This document shows, piece by piece, positions 1 through 9,500 of a DNA stretch of 44,804 nt (positions within the stretch are counted from its first letter, which is position 1; every line of letters starts with the position of its first letter). Origin of the DNA: Flavobacteriaceae bacterium (lineage in GTDB: Bacteria > Bacteroidota > Bacteroidia > Flavobacteriales > Flavobacteriaceae); contig JAGXIE010000010.1 of the NCBI GenBank assembly GCA_024635765.1, positions 1 through 44,804 on the forward strand. Reading direction: 5' to 3'. The notes under the pieces are model-generated. The model saw only the letters and a program-made list of their open reading frames with translations. It made no database searches and was not told the origin of the DNA. Position numbers and translations under genes: made by a program.

Positions 1-368
1 GCAAAGTTCAACACTTCATCTTGAAATGTTTCCAAACCACCAATACCTGCTCCCCAAATTACCCCAACTCGCAGCTTGTCTACGACATTAAGATCCAATC
101 CTGCATCTGCGATAGCTTCATCGGAAGCTACCATGGCATATTGCGTAAAACGATCCATTCTACTGGCAAGTTTACGGTCTATAAAGTCCGTTGCTGTAAA
201 GTTCTTTAATTCACATGCAAACTTTGTCTTGAACTTTTCAGTATCAAAATATGTTATAGGTGCAGCGCCACTTTTACCAGCAACCAGAGCTTCCCAATAT
301 TCATCCTTGGTATTCCCGATTGGTGTTAAAGCGCCTAAACCTGTAACTACAACTCGCCTTAATTCCAT
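1..368 (-). CDS. fabF: 3-oxoacyl-ACP synthase II, N-terminal part (cut by window edge)
   Basis: This is the start of a beta-ketoacyl-ACP synthase, which condenses malonyl-ACP with a growing acyl-ACP in fatty acid elongation in the cytosol. The reverse strand reads MELRRVVVTGLGALTPIGNT from 368, the classic KAS II opening, followed by DRFTQYAMVASDEAI and GVIWGAGIGGLETF, both typical of FabF. Only about 122 residues are present, and the catalytic Cys-His-His residues lie beyond the left edge. It starts 13 nt after the acpP stop on the same strand, so the enzyme and its carrier protein are almost certainly one operon. The 5' end is complete and the 3' end is missing. Confidence 0.95.
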   Translation of the reverse strand, partial: MELRRVVVTGLGALTPIGNTKDEYWEALVAGKSGAAPITYFDTEKFKTKFACELKNFTATDFIDRKLASRMDRFTQYAMVASDEAIADAGLDLNVVDKLRVGVIWGAGIGGLETFQDEVLNF

Positions 369-381
369 AAAGTTTTATTGC

Positions 382-615
382 TTATTTTGCTGCTTCTATA
401 TAAGAGATAGCTTGACCAACAGTCGCAATATTTTCAGCTTGGTCATCTGGGATTTGAATATCAAATTCTTTTTCGAATTCCATGATTAATTCCACAGTAT
501 CCAATGAATCTGCTCCCAAATCATTTGTGAAGCTTGCTTCTGTAACGACTTCGTTTTCATCTACTCCTAATTTATCTACGATAATCGCTTTTACTCTTGA
601 TGCAATGTCTGACAT
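382..615 (-). CDS. acpP: Acyl carrier protein
   Basis: A 77-aa acidic protein of normal ACP length. It carries the [13 protein letters not shown] motif, whose serine takes the 4'-phosphopantetheine arm, and starts [18 protein letters not shown]. It carries acyl intermediates for fatty acid and lipid A synthesis. fabF follows directly on the same strand, the usual bacterial arrangement, and purN is divergent. A candidate -7 box lies about 40 nt upstream on the reverse strand (654-661). Confidence 0.97.
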   Translation of the reverse strand: MSDIASRVKAIIVDKLGVDENEVVTEASFTNDLGADSLDTVELIMEFEKEFDIQIPDDQAENIATVGQAISYIEAAK

Positions 616-653
616 AATTTTTAATTTTAAGTTTTAAGTTTTAATTAGAACGG

Positions 654-661
654 CAAAAATA
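654..661 (-). promoter_or_regulatory. Candidate -7 promoter box for acpP-fabF
   Basis: The reverse strand reads TATTTTTG, matching the Bacteroidota -7 consensus TAnnTTTG, about 39 nt before the acpP start. No clear TTG -33 element is visible at the expected distance, so this rests on the -7 box alone. Confidence 0.4.
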
Positions 662-807
662 AAAAACTTTATTTTAAAACCCATCTTTATTTATAAATGT
701 GTTTGTAATTTAATGAAAATACATCGAAGTATTTCTATTTTACCATCTAATTGTTAATAATTATTCTTTTTTTTGTTTTTGAATAATTTAGAATCGAATA
801 TCTGTAA

Positions 808-1374
808 ATGAAGCGTATTGTAATTTTTGCGTCCGGAAGTGGCACTAATGCTGAAAATTTAATAAAGTTTTTTCACAACAGAGAAACTGGTTCTGTTATT
901 CTGGTATTGACTAACAATCCCCATGCCAAAGTCTTGGAACGCGCCAAGAGTTTAAATGTAAGCGCAATGTCTTTTAACAGAGTCGCCTTTACACAAAACA
1001 ATGATGTGCTTAATATCTTGAAGGCTTCTAAACCAGACTTGATTGTACTTGCTGGATTTTTATGGAAATTCCCTGAACATATTTTAAATGAATTCCCAAA
1101 TAAAGTCATTAATATCCATCCCGCTCTCTTACCCAAATATGGAGGTAAGGGCATGTATGGAAGTTTTGTTCATGAAGCAATTGTAAAAAATAAAGAAACG
1201 GAGACAGGCATTACCATTCATTATGTGAACGAACATTATGATGAAGGAGCTATTGTTTTTCAGGTGAAATGTGCCATTGAACCTTCCGATACAGCGGAAG
1301 ACGTTGCGGCAAAAATCCATGAGCTTGAAATGGAGTATTTTCCAAAGGTAGTTGAAGGATTAATTAAGGATTAA
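808..1374 (+). CDS. purN: Phosphoribosylglycinamide formyltransferase
   Basis: GAR transformylase, the third step of de novo purine synthesis, transferring formyl from 10-formyl-THF to GAR in the cytosol. The 188-aa length is normal. Visible motifs are the phosphate-binding SGSGTNAENL near residue 9, NIHPALLPKYGGKGMYG with the catalytic Asn and His, and TGITIHYVNEHYDEG with the catalytic Asp. It is divergent from acpP and is followed at 43 nt by rnhA. purF lies three genes downstream on the same strand. Confidence 0.95.
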   Translation: MKRIVIFASGSGTNAENLIKFFHNRETGSVILVLTNNPHAKVLERAKSLNVSAMSFNRVAFTQNNDVLNILKASKPDLIVLAGFLWKFPEHILNEFPNKVINIHPALLPKYGGKGMYGSFVHEAIVKNKETETGITIHYVNEHYDEGAIVFQVKCAIEPSDTAEDVAAKIHELEMEYFPKVVEGLIKD

Positions 1375-1416
1375 ATTTAAATTCATGAGATTCTCACTTT
1401 CGTGGAAATGACAAAA

Positions 1417-2055
1417 ATGTCTAAAAAGAAACAGAAATACTACACAGTCTGGAAAGGTCATCACGCGGGAGTCTATGAATCTTGGGATGATTGTAAGGCC
1501 CAAATCAAAGATTTTCAAGGTGCACAATACAAATCTTTTGAAACATTTGATGCCGCAAAAACTGCTTTAAAAGGAAATTATAAAGATTATGTTACCAAAG
1601 GCAAATTCAAGAGTGACCTTTCCGATGCGCAACTCAAAAAAATAGGTCAGCCTAATTATAACTCTATTTCTGTAGATGCGGCATCCAGCGGCAATCCTGG
1701 TAAAATGGAGTATCGTGGTGTGGATACCAAAACTAAAAAGCAATTATTCATTCAAGGGCCTTTTCCGGAAGGAACCAATAATATTGGTGAATTTTTAGCC
1801 ATTGTACATGGATTGGCTCTGCTCAAAAAATATGAAAGTAACCGAATCATTTATACGGATTCCAAAACTGCCATGAGCTGGGTGAAAAAGAAAACTTGCA
1901 ATACCAAGTTAGAACGCACTTCTAAAAACGAAAAACTATTCGAATTGGTAGAACGGGCCGTCGCTTGGTTAAAAAACAACACCTATAACACAACCATCGT
2001 CAAATGGGAAACCAAAGCTTGGGGAGAAATTCCTGCAGATTTTGGGAGGAAATAA
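1417..2055 (+). CDS. rnhA: Ribonuclease HI with N-terminal hybrid-binding domain
   Basis: Cuts the RNA strand of RNA-DNA hybrids. Residues about 8-50 (YYTVWKGHHAGVYESWDDC, then FETFDAAKTAL) are the viroplasmin-like hybrid-binding domain seen in eukaryotic RNase H1 and many Bacteroidota. The C-terminal half is the nuclease, with the four acidic residues in SVDAASSGNPG, NIGEFLAI, YTDSKTAM and IPADFGRK. The frame is open from a GTG at 1402, with ATGs at 1408 and 1417. I chose 1417 because MSKKKQKYYTVWKG is the usual family start, giving 212 aa. It sits between purN and a PfkB kinase on the same strand. Confidence 0.92.
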   Translation: MSKKKQKYYTVWKGHHAGVYESWDDCKAQIKDFQGAQYKSFETFDAAKTALKGNYKDYVTKGKFKSDLSDAQLKKIGQPNYNSISVDAASSGNPGKMEYRGVDTKTKKQLFIQGPFPEGTNNIGEFLAIVHGLALLKKYESNRIIYTDSKTAMSWVKKKTCNTKLERTSKNEKLFELVERAVAWLKNNTYNTTIVKWETKAWGEIPADFGRK

Positions 2056-2081
2056 ATTCGTTTTTTAGTGCATAAAAACCC

Positions 2082-2089
2082 TATATTTG
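2082..2089 (+). promoter_or_regulatory. Candidate -7 promoter box for the PfkB kinase
   Basis: TATATTTG matches TAnnTTTG exactly, 21 nt before the kinase start and just after the rnhA stop. No TTG is present at 17-23 nt upstream; the corresponding stretch is T-rich. Confidence 0.45.
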
Positions 2090-2110
2090 CACCAATTTTG
2101 AAACCTGAAC

Positions 2111-3037
2111 ATGAGCAAATTAGTAATTGTAGGGACTGTAGCTTTTGATGCAATTGAAACTCCTTTCGGAAAAACAGATAAAATATTGGGTGGTGCTGCA
2201 ACATTCATTGGGTTGGCAGCTTCACAATTTAATGTAGATACAGCTGTTGTATCGATTGTCGGCGGTGATTTTCCTCAAGAATATTTAGACTTATTGTCTA
2301 ATAAAAATATTGATGTTTCTGGTGTTGAAATCGTAAAAGAAGGCAAAACATTCTTCTGGAGTGGTAAATACCACAACGACATGAATACAAGAGATACCCT
2401 TGCAACGGAACTTAATGTACTTGCAGATTTCAATCCAGTTGTTCCTGAAAATTACAAAGATGCTGATGTTGTAATGCTCGGTAACTTGCATCCAATCGTT
2501 CAAATGGCTGTTTTAGAACAAATGAACAAAAAACCAAAAATGGTTATTTTAGACACGATGAACTTCTGGATGGATTGTGCTTTAGATGAACTGAAAACAG
2601 TCATCAAAAAAGTAGATGTTATTGCCATAAACGATGAAGAAGCACGTCAATTAACTGGTGAATATTCTCTGGTTGTTGCAGCACGTAAGATTCATGATAT
2701 GGGACCAAAATATGTAGTCATTAAAAAAGGCGAACATGGCGCACTGTTATTTCATAACGAAAATGTGTTCTTTGCACCTGCATTACCATTAGAAGAAGTT
2801 TTTGACCCAACTGGAGCTGGCGATACCTTTGCTGGCGGATTTGCAGGCTATTTAGCAAAAACCGAAGATTACTCTTTTGAGAACATGAAAAACGCCGTGA
2901 TTTATGGTTCAACATTGGCTTCCTTTTGCGTGGAGAAGTTTGGAACAGAGCGCATGAAAAAGTTGGAACATAGAGAAGTGCACCAACGATTACAACAGTT
3001 TAAACAACTAACACAATTTGAAATAGAATTAGCATAA
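2111..3037 (+). CDS. PfkB-family sugar/nucleoside kinase
   Basis: A 308-aa ribokinase-fold kinase that phosphorylates a sugar or nucleoside using ATP; the substrate cannot be read from sequence. Visible features are the substrate-side LGGAATFIGLAASQ near residue 27 and the C-terminal PfkB signature DPTGAGDTFAGGFAGYL, which holds the catalytic Asp and the anion hole. It has its own candidate promoter and a strong terminator just after the stop. Its position between purN/rnhA and purF makes a ribose or nucleoside substrate plausible, but that is inference. Confidence 0.85.
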   Translation: MSKLVIVGTVAFDAIETPFGKTDKILGGAATFIGLAASQFNVDTAVVSIVGGDFPQEYLDLLSNKNIDVSGVEIVKEGKTFFWSGKYHNDMNTRDTLATELNVLADFNPVVPENYKDADVVMLGNLHPIVQMAVLEQMNKKPKMVILDTMNFWMDCALDELKTVIKKVDVIAINDEEARQLTGEYSLVVAARKIHDMGPKYVVIKKGEHGALLFHNENVFFAPALPLEEVFDPTGAGDTFAGGFAGYLAKTEDYSFENMKNAVIYGSTLASFCVEKFGTERMKKLEHREVHQRLQQFKQLTQFEIELA

Positions 3038-3040
3038 ACC

Positions 3041-3069
3041 AACGCGCTCCATTACGAGCGCGTTTTTTA
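3041..3069 (+). terminator. Intrinsic terminator after the PfkB kinase
   Basis: Perfect 9-bp stem AACGCGCTC (3041-3049) with GAGCGCGTT (3056-3064), six-base loop, then a T tract. It starts 4 nt after the kinase stop codon. Confidence 0.9.
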
Positions 3070-3150
3070 ATAATCATAGTCTGTTATTTTATTGATGTTT
3101 TTCCGACTATGGCTACTTATAAAAATAAAACCTAAAATAGAGTAAAGCGA

Positions 3151-5049
3151 ATGAGTGATATATTAAAACATGAGTGTGGAATCGCACTCATCAGACTTTT
3201 AAAACCTCTGGAATTCTACAAGGAAAAATATGGAAGTGCCTTTTATGGTGTCAATAAGATGTATCTAATGATGGAAAAGCAGCACAATCGTGGACAGGAT
3301 GGTGCTGGATTTGCAAGTATAAAATTGGATACTGCTCCTGGAGAAAGATACATCAGTCGGGTAAGATCTATTGCACAACAACCCATTCAGGACATTTTTG
3401 CCCAAATTAATGAACGTATTAACAAAGACTTTTTAGAACATCCGGAATATGTCGAGGATGTAGGGCTCCAAAAACAACACATACCCTATATTGGTGAATT
3501 GTTATTAGGACATGTGCGTTATGGTACTTTTGGTAAAAATAGTGTAGAAAGTGTTCATCCTTTCTTGAGACAAAACAACTGGATGCATAGAAACTTAATT
3601 GTAGCTGGCAACTTTAACATGACCAATGTCAACGAGCTTTTTGAAGGTTTAGTGACTTTGGGTCAGCATCCAAAAGAGAAAGCAGATACGATAACCATCA
3701 TGGAAAAAATCGGTCATTTTCTGGATGATGCCGTGGCAAAACTCTACAAAAAGTTAAAGAAAGAAGGCTATTCTAAAGTAGAATGCACCCCTTTAATTGC
3801 CGAACGATTGAATGTTTCAAAAATCTTAAAAAAAGCATCAAAAAACTGGGATGGTGGCTATGTAATGGCAGGACTTTTAGGTCATGGCGATTCCTTTGTG
3901 CTTCGTGATCCTTCTGGTATTCGTCCAACCTATTATTATCAAGATGATGAGGTTGTCGTTGTTGCTTCCGAACGACCTGTGATTCAAACTGTGTTCAATG
4001 CCAAATTTGAAGATGTTATGGAATTGGAACCTGGCCATGCTATCATAACAAAAAAATCTGGTAGCACGTCCATTGAAAAAATCATTGAGCCTCTTGAACG
4101 TAAAGCCTGTTCCTTTGAACGAATTTATTTTTCAAGGGGAAGTGATGCGGAAATATATCAAGAACGCAAAAAACTAGGTAAACTCTTGATGCCAAAAGTA
4201 TTGGAAGAGATTAATTATGACACTAAAAATACTGTATTCTCTTATATTCCGAACACAGCGGAAACATCCTTTTTTGGAATGATTGAAACAGTAGAAGATC
4301 ATCTTAACAAGAAGAAAACGGAAGCTATCCTTGAGGGTAGCGGTAAACTTTCAGCAGAGAAGGTGACAAATATCTTATCAGAACGGCCTCGTATTGAAAA
4401 GATTGCCATCAAAGATGTCAAACTCCGTACATTTATTACCGAAGATAGTAGTAGAGATGATTTAGTAGCACATGTTTATGACGTCACCTATGGTGTTATT
4501 AAGCCCACGGACAATCTTGTCATTATAGACGATAGTATTGTTAGAGGTACAACATTGAAAAAAAGTATTATCAAAATGATGGATCGACTAAATCCTAAAA
4601 AAATTGTTGTGGTTTCATCAGCACCACAAATACGTTATCCTGATTGTTATGGTATCGATATGGCCAGACTTGAAGGGCTTATTGCTTTTAGGGCAATGTT
4701 AGAGCTATTAAAAGAGCATAATAAATATTATCTTATTGAGGAAGTTTACCATAAATGTAAAGCACAAATAGAATTAGAAGACAAAGACGTCCATAATTTT
4801 GTCAAAGATCTTTATGATGAATTCACGACCGAGCAAATCTCTGATAAAATCTCTGAACTTATATCCGACTCAACTGTCAGGGCAGAAGTGAAAACGATAT
4901 TTCAGACCGTTGAAAACTTACATATAGCTTGCCCAAAAAATTTAGGTGATTGGTATTTTACTGGTGACTATCCGACATTGGGAGGCAATAGAGTAGTAAA
5001 CAGAGCTTTCATTAATTTTTATGAAGGTAATAACGAAAGAGCCTACTAA
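3151..5049 (+). CDS. purF: Amidophosphoribosyltransferase, long Bacteroidota form
   Basis: First committed step of purine synthesis: PRPP plus glutamine gives phosphoribosylamine. The N-terminal glutaminase domain has its likely nucleophile at Cys9 (KHECGIALIRLL), so the first eight residues probably form a cleaved propeptide, as in Bacillus PurF. GHVRYGTFG and RDPSGIRP follow. The PRPP-binding loop is VIIDDSIVRGTTLKKS, in the second half. At 632 aa it is longer than typical PurF (about 470-510 aa), with additions inside the glutaminase half and about 100 residues after the transferase core. It lies downstream of purN and ends in its own terminator. Confidence 0.88.
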   Translation: MSDILKHECGIALIRLLKPLEFYKEKYGSAFYGVNKMYLMMEKQHNRGQDGAGFASIKLDTAPGERYISRVRSIAQQPIQDIFAQINERINKDFLEHPEYVEDVGLQKQHIPYIGELLLGHVRYGTFGKNSVESVHPFLRQNNWMHRNLIVAGNFNMTNVNELFEGLVTLGQHPKEKADTITIMEKIGHFLDDAVAKLYKKLKKEGYSKVECTPLIAERLNVSKILKKASKNWDGGYVMAGLLGHGDSFVLRDPSGIRPTYYYQDDEVVVVASERPVIQTVFNAKFEDVMELEPGHAIITKKSGSTSIEKIIEPLERKACSFERIYFSRGSDAEIYQERKKLGKLLMPKVLEEINYDTKNTVFSYIPNTAETSFFGMIETVEDHLNKKKTEAILEGSGKLSAEKVTNILSERPRIEKIAIKDVKLRTFITEDSSRDDLVAHVYDVTYGVIKPTDNLVIIDDSIVRGTTLKKSIIKMMDRLNPKKIVVVSSAPQIRYPDCYGIDMARLEGLIAFRAMLELLKEHNKYYLIEEVYHKCKAQIELEDKDVHNFVKDLYDEFTTEQISDKISELISDSTVRAEVKTIFQTVENLHIACPKNLGDWYFTGDYPTLGGNRVVNRAFINFYEGNNERAY

Positions 5050-5125
5050 ACTAAATAGCTTAATAATCAATAGTTTATATTTTATAGATTAAATGCATTA
5101 AATAGTCATTTTAACTAAAATAATT

Positions 5126-5151
5126 GCGTTTTATCGGATAAAAACGCTTTT
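5126..5151 (+). terminator. Intrinsic terminator of purF
   Basis: GCGTTTTATC (5126-5135) pairs with GATAAAAACGC (5137-5147) with one bulged A, followed by TTTT. It lies 77 nt after the purF stop. The loop is very tight, so the innermost pairs probably open. Confidence 0.6.
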
Positions 5152-5187
5152 CATCTAATAATTGCAAACCCTTAAATAAATTCCACA

Positions 5188-5272
5188 TATTTTAGCGTCA
5201 CCATAACATAAGTAGGTTAAGTTCATGGTAGATTTGGGGCAAAAAAAGGTGAACTTCTGTTCACCTTTTTTT
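5188..5272 (+). ncRNA. Candidate small RNA gene, copy 1 of a tandem pair
   Basis: A -7-like box TATTTTAG (5188-5195, one mismatch to TAnnTTTG) precedes a roughly 73-nt unit at 5200-5272. The unit begins ACCATAACATAAGTAGGTTA and can fold ACCAT-AAC against GTT-ATGGT with one bulged base. It then has a short linker ending TTTGGGGC and a strong terminator: stem GGTGAAC (5248-5254) / GTTCACC (5259-5265), seven A before and seven T after. Nearly the same unit recurs at 5454-5524. No gene follows on this strand, so a leader or attenuator role is unlikely. Any relation to a named RNA family needs a covariance search. Confidence 0.65.
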
Positions 5273-5365
5273 ATTTGAACCATTCAAAAACACCTCATCA
5301 GATACTATTTATCACTTTCCACCCACTCAAATTAAATCTGATAAAACTGTAATTCGACGACAATA

Positions 5366-5412
5366 ATTAGACATGCCTACTTTTAGCCTAATTTATAAGT
5401 AGTTTGTCTAAT
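5366..5412. repeat. Imperfect inverted repeat upstream of small RNA copy 2
   Basis: ATTAGACA (5366-5373) pairs with TGTCTAAT (5405-5412), and CTACTT (5377-5382) pairs with AAGTAG (5397-5402). This gives 14 bp interrupted by a small internal loop around a 14-nt apical loop. It ends 29 nt before the -7 box of the second small RNA copy. It could be a protein-binding site or a structured RNA; there is no T tract for a terminator. Confidence 0.5.
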
Positions 5413-5440
5413 AAATTTAAATACTAGACCTAAGCTCTGC

Positions 5441-5524
5441 TATATTTGTCATAACCATAACATAAGTAGGTTAAGTTTATGGTAGATTTGGGGCAAAAAA
5501 GGTGAACACTCGTTCACCTTTTTT
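5441..5524 (+). ncRNA. Candidate small RNA gene, copy 2 of a tandem pair
   Basis: TATATTTG (5441-5448), an exact TAnnTTTG box, lies 5 nt before the unit at 5454-5524. The unit matches copy 1 nearly base for base from ACCATAAC to GGGGCAAAAAA. The main differences are a C-to-T change at the bulge position of the 5' stem, one fewer A before the terminator stem, and a different terminator loop (ACTC instead of TTCT). The stem GGTGAAC (5501-5507) / GTTCACC (5512-5518) is unchanged and six T follow. Conserved stems with diverged loops fit selection on RNA structure. Confidence 0.68.
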
Positions 5525-5610
5525 CATTTTAGTTCCTGTGAAATCAGATATCACAAGAATTTATTCCTCACTAACGATTTCATATATAGACTCCCTTACT
5601 TATTTTTAAT

Positions 5611-5639
5611 AAAAAAAGCGAACCCTTTTCAGATTCGCT
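5611..5639 (-). terminator. Intrinsic terminator of sodA
   Basis: On the reverse strand, AGCGAA (5639-5634) pairs with TTCGCT (5622-5617) around an 11-nt loop and is followed by seven T. It lies about 68 nt after the sodA stop codon. Confidence 0.7.
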
Positions 5640-5706
5640 GTTGTACGTTTTAAAAAGTTGGATTCAATATTTACAAGGTTTTAAAACTCTCTAAGTTACA
5701 GATCTA

Positions 5707-6315
5707 TTATTTTGATTCTGCGTAACATCTTTCAACTTCATTCCAGTTGATAACATTAAAGAATGCATTAATATAGTCAGCTCTCCTATTCTGATAGTTT
5801 AGATAATAAGCGTGTTCCCAAACATCAAGACCCAAAATCGGTGAACCACCACAACCTGTTCCAGGCATCAAAGGATTGTCCTGATTCGGTGTTGAACAAA
5901 TCGCAACCTTCCCTCCTTTATGGACACATAACCAAGCCCAACCAGAACCAAATCTCGTTGCTGCGGTTTTACTAAACTCTTCCTTAAAGGCATCAAAGGA
6001 TTTATATTCTGCCTCGATAGCATCTTTTAAATCTCCAGATAATCTTCCTCTATTCTCGGGATTCATTACAGACCAAAACAAGGAGTGGTTGTAAAATCCT
6101 CCACCATTATTTCTGACAGCCTTATTCTCCATATCAAGATTGATAAGGATGTTCTCAATTGTTTTTCCTTCTAAATCTGTGCCTTCAATAGCGCTGTTTA
6201 GATTATTAGTATATCCCTGATGGTGCTTGGTGTGGTGTATTTCCATTGTACGAGCGTCAATATGTGGTTCTAAAGCGTCGTATGCATATTTTAATTTCGG
6301 TAATTCGAAAGCCAT
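5707..6315 (-). CDS. sodA: Superoxide dismutase, Mn-type by motif
   Basis: Converts superoxide to oxygen and hydrogen peroxide. The 202-aa protein starts [20 protein letters not shown], with no signal peptide, so it is cytosolic. Metal ligands are the His in EIHHTKHHQ, the His in [11 protein letters not shown], and Asp plus His in [19 protein letters not shown] and the NQDNPLMP segment are more like Mn-SODs than Fe-SODs, but metal preference from sequence alone is not certain. It is monocistronic, with a candidate promoter (6354-6361) and a terminator (5611-5639). Confidence 0.94.
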   Translation of the reverse strand: MAFELPKLKYAYDALEPHIDARTMEIHHTKHHQGYTNNLNSAIEGTDLEGKTIENILINLDMENKAVRNNGGGFYNHSLFWSVMNPENRGRLSGDLKDAIEAEYKSFDAFKEEFSKTAATRFGSGWAWLCVHKGGKVAICSTPNQDNPLMPGTGCGGSPILGLDVWEHAYYLNYQNRRADYINAFFNVINWNEVERCYAESK

Positions 6316-6353
6316 AATCGTATGTTTTTAGTGTGTTAATAATAAGATTCTAT

Positions 6354-6361
6354 CAAATTTA
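6354..6361 (-). promoter_or_regulatory. Candidate -7 promoter box of sodA
   Basis: The reverse strand reads TAAATTTG, matching TAnnTTTG, 38 nt before the sodA start. No TTG is found at the -33 spacing. Confidence 0.45.
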
Positions 6362-6507
6362 AGCATAAAACAGCGCATTAAAAAATATAAGTGAACCACA
6401 CGCAAAGTCTTATAATAAGTTTAACATTTAGGCACCCATTTCTTTTTAATAAAATAATTTACATAAAACCATCAAGAGTTTTTATCTTGTATCAAAAATC
6501 AATCGGA

Positions 6508-9500
6508 ATGTCAAAAGAGTGTGCCTTCACCATTTATAACGCTTCTGCTGGAAGTGGCAAAACCTATACGCTCGTTAAGGAATACCTTAAGATTCTTCTA
6601 AAATCAAAATCACCATTAGCATTTAAAAGCATTTTGGCATTGACCTTTACCAACAAAGCGGTTGCTGAAATGAAGGAACGGATTATTACAACGCTTCAAG
6701 AATTTTCAACCGAACTTATTTTGATTGAACCAAATTCCATGTTTTCAACTTTGATCGAAGAATTAGAACTCGATCCAAAAGACCTCCATCAAAAATCGAA
6801 ATCCATTTTACAAACGATTATTCACAACTATGCGTCTTTTGACATTTCAACAATTGATAAATTCAATCACAAACTGATTCGAACTTTTGCGTATGATTTA
6901 AAATTACCGCTGAATTTCGAAGTAGAGCTGGATACGATAAACTTATTGAGCAAAGCAGTTGATAAACTGATCGACAAAGCTGGCACTGAAAAAGAACTCA
7001 CAAAAATCTTGGTCGATTTTGCAATTGAAAAAGCAGATGGTGACAAAAGCTGGGATCTGTCATATGATTTCAATGCTATTGCAAAATTACTTATCATTGA
7101 AAATGATATTCCATATATTGATTCTTTAAGAGGAAAAACATTGGAGGATTTTAAAGTTTTAAAATCCAATTTGTCAAAATCCGTCGCGATTCTAGAATCA
7201 CAAATTTCACAAAACGCGCAAGATACTTTGGATCTAATTATAAATAAAGGTCTTGAGTTCAATGATTTTTCCAGAGGTTATTTGCCTAAATATTTTCAAA
7301 AATTTATCCAAGGTGAATTTAATGCCAATTTTGATTTAGGCTGGCAAAATGATCTAATCGATGGCATAAATTTATATCCAAAACGTGTGTCCGCCGAAAC
7401 TTCTTCAATCATCGAATCAATTCAACCTCAACTGCTGGAGAGCTTCTTAACTACAAAAGAGCAACTTGTAAAGTATAAGTTTCTTAAAAACGTCTTAAAG
7501 AATATCACTCCTTTGACCGTTCTTAATTCTATAAGCAATACACTTCAAGAACTGAAAGATGAAAATGATCTGTTATTGATATCCGAATTCAATTCTATTA
7601 TCAGCAAAGAAATCAAAAATCAACCAGCCCCTTTTATCTATGAGCGCATTGGCGAAAAATTCAAGCATTATTTTATTGATGAATTTCAGGATACGTCACA
7701 ATTACAATGGGAAAATTTGATTCCGTTGATAGATAACGTGCTCTCGGGTGAAAATCTTAAAGGTGAAACGGGTTCGGTCATGATTGTCGGTGATGCAAAG
7801 CAAGCCATTTACAGATGGCGTGGAGGAAAAGCAGAACAGTTCATTGATTTATACACCGATGGTAATCCGTTCCTTGTTGAAAAATGTGTCCACAATCTGC
7901 CCGCCAATTATAGAAGTTTGAAACAGATTGTAGAGTTTAATAATTCGTTCTTTAATCATCTATCAAGCATTGTGTTTTCAAATCAAAGTCATCAAACTAT
8001 TTATGAAGAAAGCACTCAAAACCATACATTAGATATGGAAGGTTTTATAGAATTGTCTTTTTTGGATATCAAGAATAAAGAAGACAACGAGGATAAAGAT
8101 TTATTGCATTGCCAAAAAGTATTGGAAACCATTATTAAAGTTCAAGAAAATGGTTTTGATTTAAAAGATATTTGCATCATTACCAGAAAATCGAAAGAAG
8201 GCGTTGCAATTGCCGAATATTTGAGCTCTGAAAACATTCCCATAATTTCGTCAGAATCGTTATTGCTTCAAAACTCGCCAGAAGTCAATTTTATTATCTC
8301 AATAATCGCATTGGCCGTGCAACCACAAAATGATGAGCTCAAAATAGCAATGTTAAGCTATCTCGCCGAGCAGAAACTTCAATTGGATGATAAACACTCT
8401 TTTTATAGCCAATTGATTCGATTGGATATGAAGTCCCTTTTTAAAAAATTGTTTTCATGGGGCTTTCATTTCGAATTTGATGCCTTTTTGAAACTATCTT
8501 TATATGAAGCAGTTGAATCTATTGTAAGGGCTTATCATTTAAACGAAACATCAAATGCTTACATTCAGTTTTTTATGGATGAAATCCTAGAATACTCACA
8601 AAAACACAATGCAAGTTTTTCTGGATTTATTACACATTGGGAAAACAAAAAGGACAAATTGAGTATCGTATCACCACAAGGCAATAATGCAGTACAAATA
8701 ATGACCATCCATAAATCAAAAGGATTAGAGTTCCCAGTGGTTATTTTTCCTTATGCCAACCAGGATATTTACTTCGATATGTCTCCGAAAACATGGTTTC
8801 CTGTTGAAGAAAAAGATTTCAATGGATTTTCAAATCTCTTCCTCAATATGCATAAGGACTTGATGGAGTACGGCAAATTAGGAGAAACCATCTACAATGA
8901 CTATCGTTCAGAAATGGAGTTGGACGCGGTCAACTTGTTATATGTCGTTATGACTAGGCCCATAGAGCAACTATATGTCATATCAGAATTCATTTTGGAT
9001 TCGAAACAAAACGAAAAGTTGACTTTATTTTCTGGATTAATCATCAATTATTTAAAATCAGTCAATAAATGGGATGATCATCAATTAACGTATACTTTTG
9101 GAAATCCAAATCGAAAGTTACAATCAAAAGAGCCTAAAGCGACTGTTACACAAGGACAATTCATTTGTACATCAAAAGAAGAACATAGTCTTACAATTGT
9201 GACCAATTCAGGATATTTATGGGATACTGCGCAGGAAAAAGCACAAGAAAAAGGGAATTTAGTCCACTACATCATGTCACAAATCAACACATCCACTGAT
9301 ATTCCATATGTTTTTGATGATTTTTATGCTTCAGGGAAATTAAATTCCGAACAGATTAAAGAATTGAAACCTCTAATTGAAACGATAGTGAATCATCCGG
9401 ATTTGTCAGCCTATTATATAGAAGGGCTTGCAGTTTACAATGAAAAAGATATTATTACAAAAGATGGGGAAGTCTTACGTCCTGATAGAATTGTGGTCAA

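Larger units (their letters stand above)
5050..5706. other. 657-nt intergenic region between purF and sodA
   Basis: No convincing protein-coding gene lies here. From left to right it holds the purF terminator, small RNA copy 1, an imperfect inverted repeat, small RNA copy 2, and the sodA terminator on the reverse strand. Nothing was recognised in 5273-5365 and 5525-5610. Confidence 0.8.

Noticed and set aside
76-489. A 137-codon forward-strand frame overlapping fabF and acpP
   Set aside because: It lies antisense to two clearly recognised genes and encodes no recognisable protein.
5224-5277. A 17-codon frame starting MVDLGQKKVN inside small RNA copy 1, suggesting a leader peptide
   Set aside because: In copy 2 the same frame stops after eight codons because of the one-base A-run difference, so the frame is not kept while the RNA stems are. 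There is also no structural gene downstream to attenuate.
6391-6507. A 39-residue N-terminal extension of the AddA-like protein from a GTG
   Set aside because: The extension has no family match, and the ATG at 6508 gives the normal spacing to Walker A.
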